5,134 nt of DNA, taken from Acidobacteriota bacterium. GTDB taxonomy: Bacteria > Acidobacteriota > Terriglobia > Terriglobales > Acidobacteriaceae. The notes under the pieces are model-generated. The model worked only from the letters and a program-made list of their open reading frames with translations. It was not told the DNA's origin and searched no databases. The DNA lies in assembly GCA_021781255.1 (NCBI GenBank), contig JAJXXG010000957.1:1-5134 (forward strand). The letters are read 5' to 3'. Positions 1 through 4,545 of this stretch are shown here, in pieces. A program made the translations under genes and the position numbers. The stretch's first letter is position 1. Each line of letters opens with the position of its first letter.

Positions 1-1
1 G

Positions 2-163
2 CGCGCCGTGGCCGGGCTCAACTCCGCTGAGACGGCCGCAACGCTGGCGGCAAACGGCGGCCCCGCCGCTGCCGGGTGGACCGCCGACGCAGTGCGCGAG
101 GTCTTCCGCCAGGCGCTCTGCTCGCTGGCTTCGCAGTTGCTGCACGCCACCACGGCCCGCTAA
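2..163 (+). CDS. C-terminal end of an unidentified protein (possibly TetR-type regulator), 5' truncated
   Basis: This is the last 53 codons of a gene that enters from the left edge and stops at TAA 161-163. The frame is chosen because nearly every third codon position is G or C, as in the efflux genes downstream; the other forward frames lack that bias. The peptide ends ...WTADAVREVFRQALCSLASQL followed by LHATTAR. It is Ala-rich, looks alpha-helical and has no hydrophobic membrane segment, so it is not the tail of an MFS or RND pump. I do not recognise it with certainty. A TetR/AcrR ligand-binding C-terminus would fit the helical look and the position directly upstream of a TolC/EmrA-type operon, but that is inference from context. 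The stop codon lies inside the left arm of the inverted repeat at 160-280. Confidence 0.7.
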   Translation, partial: RAVAGLNSAETAATLAANGGPAAAGWTADAVREVFRQALCSLASQLLHATTAR

Positions 164-280
164 GGCATTTTCAGAGATGCTGTATCCCGAAGCCGCGAAG
201 CCAGAGTCGGTGCGACCAGCAGGAAGCGCCGACCCTCCCATGAACTCAGAGAGGCCAAGCCTTCTCTGAAAATGCCGTAG
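160..280. repeat. Long inverted-repeat element with an alternative local hairpin
   Basis: The ends 160-177 and 263-280 are inverted repeats of 18 bp with one mismatch; the inner 14 bp (164-177 GGCATTTTCAGAGA, 263-276 its exact complement) are perfect. The arms enclose 85 bp. The right arm can also pair locally: 246-255 with 259-269 gives 10 pairs, one bulged T (262) and a CAA loop. These two pairings are mutually exclusive. A further weak inner stem joins GTCGGTGC to GCGCCGAC (one G-T wobble). No T-run follows on either strand, so it is not a standard intrinsic terminator. It may be a MITE-like element, a structured leader, or a factor-assisted transcript end for the upstream gene, whose stop codon it contains. 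Confidence 0.7.
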
Positions 281-302
281 CCGCGCCCGGTACGCATCGC
301 CT

Positions 303-388
303 TTGCCGTTTCTTCGGTACACTACATAAAGAAGCCGGCGGCTCATCTGGTGCATCCATTGGAGTGCAAACAACTTTTTGGGTAGAAG
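303..388 (+). promoter_or_regulatory. Possible promoter region of the tolC-emrA-like operon
   Basis: Between the inverted-repeat element and the TolC-family gene there are only weak sigma70-like boxes. TTGGAG (359-364) is followed 18 bp later by TAGAAG (383-388), which would give a leader of about 24 nt. An alternative is TTGCCG (303-308) with ATAAAG (326-331), spacing 17. A small palindrome AGCCG-G-CGGCT (333-343) lies between them and could be part of an operator. None is strong, and the operon might instead be transcribed from further upstream. Confidence 0.2.
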
Positions 389-418
389 ACCTCTGCCGCC
401 ACTCAAAGACGATCACTG

Positions 419-1849
419 ATGTCCTCAAGCGATTCAAGGAGCAATCCGTTCTATTTTTGTGCTTGCGCCCTGCTCATGCTGGGTGTGGCGGCTGTGCCTC
501 TGCGCATGGCGGCCCAGTCGCCTAACGTACAGTCGTCCGCGCCGACCGCGGCCAGCTTCCAGGGCAGCGTCTCCAGCGCTGAGGTTTCGCCGCAGATCAT
601 CAACCTCTCGCTCGACGACGCCATCCAGCGCGGGCTCAAGAGCAACCTGGGCGCGATCCTGAGCAGCACGCAGACATCGTCCGTGCGCGGCCGGCGGCTC
701 AGCCAGTTGCAGGCTCTGCTGCCTGAGGTGGACTTCAAAGCGCAGGAAGCGGTGATGCAGACTGACCTGGCGGCGCAGGGCCTGCGCATTCCCGGGTTTC
801 CCACCATCATCGGGCCCTTTGGATACACCGACCTGCGCGCTTATTTGAGCTGGTCGCTGGTGGATGTGAAGTCCCTGCGCGAATATCTGGCCGCGCGCCA
901 CAATTTTGCGGCAGCCCAGCTTTCCGAGCAGGATGCGCGCGATCTCGTGGTGCTCACCGTGGGCAATGCCTACCTGCTGGTGCTGGCTGACGAGACGCGC
1001 GTGTCCAGTGTGGAAGCGCAGGTGGCAACAGCGAAGATTTCGCTTGACCAGGCCGTCGCCAGCCACGAGGCCGGCACGGCTCCCAAGCTCGACGAGCTGC
1101 GCGCGCGCGTGGATTACCAGTCGCTGGAGCAGCAGTTGATCGTGTCGCGCAATGGTCTGGAGAAGGACAAGCTTGCCCTGGCCCGCACCATTGGACTGCC
1201 GCTGGCGCAGAGCTTCAACCTCACAGACAAAGCGCCCTACGCAGCCTTTGACCAGATAGATGTGAACACGGCGATTCAGCAGGCCCACGCCAACCGCGAG
1301 GATCTGGCCGCAATGGTCGAGCAGACCAAGGCAGCCGAGGAGCAGCACAAAGCGGCCACCGCCGACCGCCTGCCCACGGTCAAGTTCAACGGCGACTACG
1401 GCGACATTGGCGTGAATGTGCGCCACTCGCATGGCACCGGCGACGCATCGGGCACACTGAGCGTGCCGCTCTTCAAGGAGTACGGGCTGCGCGGCGAGGC
1501 CCAGGTTGCGCAGTCCCAACTGGACACCCAGCGCGCGCAGTTGAGCGACATGAACGCGCAGGTTGATGCCGATGTGCGCGACGCGCTGCTCGACATCGCC
1601 TCCGCACAGAAGCAGGTCGAGGTGGCGCGCTCCAGCGTGGAGCTGGCCAACGAGGCGCTCAGCGAGGCGCAGCAGCGCTATGCCAGCGGCGTCAGCGATA
1701 ACCTGGCCGTCAGCCAGGCAGAGCAGTCCGTAGCCCAGGCCAACGATCAATATGTAGCCAGCCTGTACCGGCACAATGTGGCCAAACTCAGTCTGGCGCG
1801 CGCGCTGGGCGCGGCGCAGAGTTACAAGAACTATTTGGGAGGAAAGTAG
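419..1849 (+). CDS. TolC-family outer-membrane efflux protein
   Basis: This encodes a 476-residue outer-membrane factor, the trimeric channel-tunnel through which a tripartite pump expels drugs or other substrates across the outer membrane. Residues 1-32 look like a signal peptide: one Arg at 7, a hydrophobic core at about 11-28, and a probable cleavage after M-A-A (30-32). The first OEP repeat begins at about 62 with NLSLDDAIQRGLKSN, typical of TolC/NodT proteins. FGYTDLRAYLSWSLVD (134-149) fits the first beta-barrel hairpin. Long Ala/Gln-rich helices follow, and a second OEP repeat covers roughly 280-470, ending in RHNVAKLSLARALGA. Length is usual for the family. ATG 419 is the only good start in frame (stop at 383-385), although it lacks a clear Shine-Dalgarno. 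The next gene starts 2 bp after the stop, so the two are one operon. Family is certain; substrate is unknown. Confidence 0.93.
   Translation: MSSSDSRSNPFYFCACALLMLGVAAVPLRMAAQSPNVQSSAPTAASFQGSVSSAEVSPQIINLSLDDAIQRGLKSNLGAILSSTQTSSVRGRRLSQLQALLPEVDFKAQEAVMQTDLAAQGLRIPGFPTIIGPFGYTDLRAYLSWSLVDVKSLREYLAARHNFAAAQLSEQDARDLVVLTVGNAYLLVLADETRVSSVEAQVATAKISLDQAVASHEAGTAPKLDELRARVDYQSLEQQLIVSRNGLEKDKLALARTIGLPLAQSFNLTDKAPYAAFDQIDVNTAIQQAHANREDLAAMVEQTKAAEEQHKAATADRLPTVKFNGDYGDIGVNVRHSHGTGDASGTLSVPLFKEYGLRGEAQVAQSQLDTQRAQLSDMNAQVDADVRDALLDIASAQKQVEVARSSVELANEALSEAQQRYASGVSDNLAVSQAEQSVAQANDQYVASLYRHNVAKLSLARALGAAQSYKNYLGGK
1838..1842 (+). promoter_or_regulatory. Shine-Dalgarno fixing the GTG start of the EmrA-like gene
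   Basis: GGAGG sits 9 nt before GTG 1852, inside the last codons of the TolC-family gene. It supports the GTG start over the later in-frame ATG (codon 20) and implies that translation of the second gene is coupled to the first. Confidence 0.85.
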
Positions 1850-1851
1850 AC

Positions 1852-3081
1852 GTGGCGGATACAACTCCAACACCAGCCCTATCCGAGACGGACGAGAGCA
1901 CCGAAATCATGCAGCCGCGGTCACGCCGCAGAGGCATCGTGGTGGTTGTGGTTGCGGTCCTCATTGTGATTGCGGCGGGGCTCTGGTGGCGTTCCACCTT
2001 CACTGAGGATACAGACGACGCACAGATCAACGGCCACCTGATCCAGATAAGCCCACGCATCGCAGGCCAGGTGAACAAGGTCTTTGTCGATGAGAACCAG
2101 GTGGTCAAGGCTGGCGACGAAATTGCCGAGCTGGACACCAGGGACTTCCAGGTCGCGGTGGAGAACGCACAGGCCGCGCTGGCCAGCGCCGAGGCCAACG
2201 CCGCGGCCGTGCAGGTCAACGTGCCCCTCACCACCGTCAACACCGGCGCCAATCTGCACTCGGCCGCGGCCGACGTGACCGGCGCGCAGGCCGCCATCTC
2301 ACAGGCCGAGCAGCAGCTTGACGCCGCCCGTGCCCGCGTTGCCCAGGCTCAGGCCAACGACACCAAGGCGCAGTCTGACCTCGTGCGCTACAAGCCGCTC
2401 GTCGAAAAGGACGTGATCAGCAAGCAGCAGTTTGACGCCGCCGTGGCCGCTGCGGATGCCGCCAGGGCCGCGCTCGCCGATGCAAAGGCCAGCCAGCAGG
2501 CCGCCGCCGACGGCGTGCGCGTGGCGCTCGAACGCGAAAAATCGTCCCAGGCCATGTTGAAATATGCGCAGACCGGCCCGCAGCAGGTGGCCGCGCAAAG
2601 CGCACGCGCCAAGCAGGCGATGGCCCAGGTGCAGCAGGCCAGGGCACAGCTTGACCAGGCAAAACTCAACCTGAGCTATACAAAAATCGTCGCCCCGACA
2701 GACGGCATCATCACTCGCAAAAGCGTCGAGATACACCAGAACGTTTCCGTGGGCCAGAACCTGCTCACGCTGGTTTCGCTCGAGGGGCTGTGGGTCACCG
2801 CCAACTTCAAGGAGACGCAGTTACGCCACATGGCTGCCGGCCAGTCCGTCTCAATCTACGTGGACGCAACCGGCAAGGACTACAAGGGCACGGTCACGCA
2901 GATTGGCGGCGCCACCGGCTCCATGCTGTCGCTTTTTCCGCCAGAGAACGCGACGGGCAACTACGTCAAGGTGGTCCAGCGCGTTCCCGTGCGCATTGAT
3001 TTCTCTGATTTGAAGGATGAAGACTCCAGGCACCTGCTGCGTCCCGGCCTATCCGTCGAGCCCAAGGTGCGGGTCAAGTAG
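1852..3081 (+). CDS. EmrA/HlyD-family membrane-fusion (periplasmic adaptor) protein
   Basis: This encodes a 409-residue adaptor that bridges an inner-membrane transporter and a TolC-type channel. A short cytoplasmic tail (1-27, Arg-rich at 23-27) precedes a single membrane helix (about 28-46, rich in Val and Ile). The family signature DDAQINGHLIQISPRIAGQV follows (55-74), then the first half of the lipoyl-like domain to about 98. An Ala/Gln-rich coiled-coil hairpin runs from about 100 to 270. The second lipoyl half begins LSYTKIVAPTDGIITR (274-289), the beta-barrel contains LWVTANFKE (313-321), and SLFPPENATGNYVKV (about 360-374) is typical of EmrA-like proteins that work with DHA2-type MFS pumps. 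It starts with GTG, has a strong Shine-Dalgarno, and lies 2 bp after the TolC-family gene. No inner-membrane pump follows: the next gene is convergent, 20 bp away. Substrate is unknown. Confidence 0.93.
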   Translation: MADTTPTPALSETDESTEIMQPRSRRRGIVVVVVAVLIVIAAGLWWRSTFTEDTDDAQINGHLIQISPRIAGQVNKVFVDENQVVKAGDEIAELDTRDFQVAVENAQAALASAEANAAAVQVNVPLTTVNTGANLHSAAADVTGAQAAISQAEQQLDAARARVAQAQANDTKAQSDLVRYKPLVEKDVISKQQFDAAVAAADAARAALADAKASQQAAADGVRVALEREKSSQAMLKYAQTGPQQVAAQSARAKQAMAQVQQARAQLDQAKLNLSYTKIVAPTDGIITRKSVEIHQNVSVGQNLLTLVSLEGLWVTANFKETQLRHMAAGQSVSIYVDATGKDYKGTVTQIGGATGSMLSLFPPENATGNYVKVVQRVPVRIDFSDLKDEDSRHLLRPGLSVEPKVRVK

Positions 3082-3101
3082 CAAACGGCGGGTACGGGGC
3101 G

Positions 3102-3356
3102 CTACTTCCCTTGGCCCGCCAGCACCACGCCCAGCCGGGTGACCACCGTGAGCCCTTCCATCTTGCTGAGGTGCTCAACCGGATCCCAGACAATCTGCAT
3201 CTTCGTCTCGGCGGCTGGATTCCGTTGCTGTGCGAGCTTCTCCGCACGCTCCTGGCGAGCGCGGAGCGTTTCATATTCGATGAGCATCCTGCGCAGCTCG
3301 CGCGATGTCTCGTCCGATGCTGCGCCGTCGTGATTCTTGCTTCGGTTACTGTCCAT
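3102..3356 (-). CDS. Small hypothetical protein, 84 residues, helical/charged N-terminal half
   Basis: I do not recognise this protein. It reads from ATG 3356 to TAG 3104-3102. GGAG lies 7 nt before the start (3364-3367 as CTCC on the + strand), which makes it a credible gene. Residues 1-16 are polar and probably disordered. Residues 17-45 are rich in Arg, Glu, Leu and Gln and look like an amphipathic helix or short coiled coil (ETSRELRRMLIEYETLRARQ). The C-terminal part carries the aromatic/hydrophobic piece KMQIVWDPVEHLSKMEGLTV, then TRLGVVLAGQGK. There is no signal peptide or membrane helix, so it is probably cytoplasmic. It ends 20 bp from the end of the convergent EmrA-like gene. It may be a small lineage-specific protein; no function is proposed. 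Confidence 0.65.
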   Translation of the reverse strand: MDSNRSKNHDGAASDETSRELRRMLIEYETLRARQERAEKLAQQRNPAAETKMQIVWDPVEHLSKMEGLTVVTRLGVVLAGQGK

Positions 3357-3376
3357 ACAAATTCTCCAGGCTCCTT

Positions 3377-3394
3377 ATTGTAGGCAGACCTGCC
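3377..3394 (-). promoter_or_regulatory. Possible -10 box and adjoining small palindrome upstream of the 84-residue gene
   Basis: On the - strand TACAAT (3377-3382) is a good -10 match placed about 20 nt before the start codon, giving a very short leader that still holds the GGAG ribosome site. No clear -35 is present. Immediately upstream is GGCAG-ac-CTGCC (3383-3394), a 12-bp palindrome that could be a regulator site. Both calls are tentative. Confidence 0.3.
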
Positions 3395-3502
3395 CGCCGC
3401 CCGGCATCGCGCAATCGTGGTACAGGCATACAACTGTTTGGCCACAGTGGCGCAGCCGGCGCAGTCCATTGGCCCGGTGCCCCGGAGCTTGCCTCCACCA
3501 CG

Positions 3503-3554
3503 AGGCGGCCCACCCATGCCGTCCGCAGGTGCGGATAACATGGGCGGGTCGCCT
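3503..3554. repeat. 52-nt palindromic hairpin in the intergenic gap
   Basis: Pairs run as follows: 3503-3508 with 3549-3554 (one G-T wobble), 3509-3518 with 3539-3548 (nine pairs, one A-C mismatch), a symmetric 3x3 internal loop (CCG/TAA), and 3522-3527 with 3530-3535 (TCCGCA/TGCGGA). About 21 pairs in all make a stable stem. No T-run follows directly on either strand, so it is not a canonical intrinsic terminator. It lies about 155 nt past the end of the 133-residue gene and about 147 nt before the start of the 84-residue gene. Confidence 0.65.
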
Positions 3555-3572
3555 GTGAATTTTCAAGAGGTT

Positions 3573-3644
3573 GTCCATTCGATCAGAACTGGAGAAGCTG
3601 TTTGTGGCGAGCAGGCAGTCACTCTCGAAACCGAATGGACTGCC
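3573..3644. repeat. Two overlapping, mutually exclusive inverted repeats
   Basis: GTCCATTCG (3573-3581) is perfectly complementary to CGAATGGAC (3632-3640). GGCAGTC (3614-3620) is perfectly complementary to GACTGCC (3638-3644). The right arms share 3638-3640, so only one stem can form fully at a time. This could be a switch-like RNA or chance in GC-rich DNA. Confidence 0.4.
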
Positions 3645-3688
3645 CCGGACAGCGCATTTGAGCGCAGGTTCGATGTTGTTTGTTTTTA

Positions 3689-3702
3689 CCGCTGACCAGC
3701 GG
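3689..3702 (-). terminator. Short hairpin just past the stop of the 133-residue gene
   Basis: CCGCTG (3689-3694) pairs with CAGCGG (3697-3702), six nt past the TGA of the - strand gene. On that strand it is followed by TAAAAAC rather than a T-run, so it is not a standard intrinsic terminator. It may protect or define the 3' end of the transcript. Confidence 0.3.
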
Positions 3703-3708
3703 CGCAGT

Positions 3709-4110
3709 TCACTTCGCATTTATGTGTGCGCGCAAGACCTCCACGCTCGATGGGAAGGTCACGCTGTCGCTTTGTTCTGCGGTAATGAACACATCGAATT
3801 CCTTAGAGACCGTCTCTAATCTCAATTCGCCACTTAGATTCTTGTCCACTCCGATGGCGCCCTGCTTGAAAGCCTCGCCGCCGTTTGGGCGGATCCAGAC
3901 GAGGTAGCTATTGGCAGCGGGAGTCAGACTGGCGGGTTTCGCCAGATGGTCCACTTTTATATCAAGCTTCATGTTTCCATTGTCTTTAGCTCGCTGAACC
4001 TTAACTACCCCCATCGCCGCCGGAACCCCAGCAGCGGAAGTCATCTGGTATTCCTGGGCTCCATTGAACGGCCAAACTGCGAGCAACGCCATTGCGATAA
4101 TCATTTTCAT
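3709..4110 (-). CDS. Small exported protein, 133 residues, RskA-C-like core (tentative)
   Basis: The chosen start is ATG 4110-4108 because GGGAG lies 5 nt upstream; the same frame stays open to an ATG at 4167, but that would place 19 residues before an obvious signal peptide. A second ATG two codons later (4104) is also possible. Residues 1-18 (MKMIIAMALLAVWPFNGA) are a signal peptide, so the product acts outside the cytoplasm. The mature part looks all-beta: AAMGVVKVQRAKDNGNMKLD (31-50), then ANSYLVWIRPNGGEAFKQGA (66-85) and KEFDVFITAEQSDSVTFPSS (103-122). The order 'Y-x-V-W-I ... G ... F-D-V-F-I-T-A-E' recalls the C-terminal extracytoplasmic domain of RskA-type anti-sigma factors, but the membrane helix and sigma-binding part are absent. 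This similarity is by eye only. Third-position bias appears weaker than in the efflux genes. Confidence 0.8.
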   Translation of the reverse strand: MKMIIAMALLAVWPFNGAQEYQMTSAAGVPAAMGVVKVQRAKDNGNMKLDIKVDHLAKPASLTPAANSYLVWIRPNGGEAFKQGAIGVDKNLSGELRLETVSKEFDVFITAEQSDSVTFPSSVEVLRAHINAK

Positions 4111-4115
4111 ATCTT

Positions 4116-4120
4116 CTCCC
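4116..4120 (-). promoter_or_regulatory. Ribosome-binding site deciding the start of the 133-residue gene
   Basis: CTCCC on the + strand reads GGGAG on the coding strand, 5 nt before ATG 4110. No such site precedes the longer-frame ATG at 4167, which is why the shorter product with an N-terminal signal peptide is preferred. Confidence 0.7.
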
Positions 4121-4343
4121 AAACATGATCGCGCGAACATTGCTCCATCGATCTCGATGAACTTCATTCGTGACGCAACAGGCGCAAACGCAGGGCATGT
4201 TTCCTGAATTATGGAACATCACGATTCTCCGATGCTGGTCACAATTGCTCGTCAATAGAACTTCGGCCATCGAGCCTTGTGTCCACAGGCCCCATATTCG
4301 GTATCAATACAGCGCTCACGAACCCAAAGGTCTGCGGGAGCCC

Positions 4344-4387
4344 GGCAGGTGGCCCCGATCTCTAGTGAGAGATCGGGGCCACCCGCC
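4344..4387. repeat. 44-nt near-perfect palindromic hairpin
   Basis: The arms 4348-4363 (GGTGGCCCCGATCTCT) and 4368-4383 are exact inverted repeats of 16 bp with an AGTG loop. After one A-C mismatch (4347/4384), three more pairs (4344-4346 with 4385-4387) extend the stem to 19 pairs. No T-run follows on either strand. It lies between two divergent genes, where a terminator for either is not expected. It may be a dispersed palindromic repeat, a protein-binding site or the end of an unannotated transcript. Confidence 0.8.
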
Positions 4388-4447
4388 TAAAAGCGCCGCC
4401 AGGATTTGGGCTGCAGGATACGGATGCTGCGGTTATAGGCTTCTTTT

Positions 4448-4477
4448 TTCAATTTCGAAATATCGGCGGACTATAAT
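4448..4477 (+). promoter_or_regulatory. Sigma70-like promoter of the VWFA-like gene
   Basis: A perfect TATAAT (4472-4477) lies 68 bp before the start codon. The upstream box is poor: TTCAAT (4448-4453) at 18 bp spacing. The 10-bp palindrome ATTTCGAAAT (4452-4461) falls just upstream of and within the spacer, where a bound regulator could block or aid the polymerase. Transcription would begin near 4484, giving a leader of about 60 nt. Confidence 0.5.
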
Positions 4478-4545
4478 AATGCCCCGAACTCAGGTAGTCG
4501 TGTTCTTGTCCAATAGAGAAGAGCACCGAACGCAAGGAACATCCA

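Larger units (their letters stand above)
3357..3708. other. 352-bp gap between two co-directional small genes, rich in inverted repeats, no convincing gene
   Basis: Several reading frames are open here on both strands, but none has a Shine-Dalgarno, consistent third-position bias or a recognisable product. Instead the stretch holds a 52-nt hairpin (3503-3554), a 9-bp inverted repeat (3573-3581 with 3632-3640), a 7-bp inverted repeat overlapping it (3614-3620 with 3638-3644), GCCAC-a-GTGGC (3441-3451) and a 6-bp stem near the end of the upstream gene (3689-3702). It could encode a structured RNA, most likely on the - strand in line with the flanking genes, or be the remains of a mobile or decayed sequence. 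Confidence 0.5.
4111..4545. other. 435-bp divergent intergenic region
   Basis: This region separates the - strand exported-protein gene from the + strand VWFA-like gene, so it should hold promoters for both. It contains a weak -10-like CATAAT for the - strand (4208-4213 as ATTATG), a 44-nt palindrome (4344-4387) and a good TATAAT for the + strand (4472-4477). A + strand frame open through 4170-4670 crosses the palindrome and promoter and overlaps the real gene, so it is not called. Confidence 0.6.

Noticed and set aside
246..437. A 63-codon - strand frame over the tolC leader
   Set aside because: It has no ribosome site and no third-position bias, and it reads through the inverted-repeat arm.
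434..1873. A 479-codon open frame on the - strand opposite the TolC-family gene
   Set aside because: It mirrors the real gene; its product has no recognisable domain and is rich in Arg, Leu and Gly, as expected from the antisense of GC-rich coding DNA. The + strand frame has clear OEP motifs and a signal peptide.
2299..2736. A 145-codon open frame on the - strand inside the EmrA-like gene
   Set aside because: It is antisense to the Ala/Gln-rich coiled-coil region, with no ribosome site and no family resemblance.
3087..3120. GGCGGG (3087-3092) and CCCGCC (3115-3120) as a shared terminator for the convergent genes
   Set aside because: The stem is only 6 bp with a 22-nt loop and no T-run on either strand; such short GC arms are expected by chance here.
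3074..3541. A 155-codon - strand frame spanning the 84-residue gene and part of the gap
   Set aside because: It has no Shine-Dalgarno and overlaps a better-supported gene in another frame; the Cys/Arg/Ser-rich product looks like an out-of-frame reading.
3417..3695. A 92-codon + strand frame in the gap, GTG start
   Set aside because: There is no ribosome site or recognisable domain, and it runs through the 52-nt hairpin.
4208..4213. CATAAT on the - strand as a -10 box for the 133-residue gene
   Set aside because: It matches 5 of 6 positions, but no -35 lies at a suitable distance, so it is mentioned only within the intergenic entry and not called separately.
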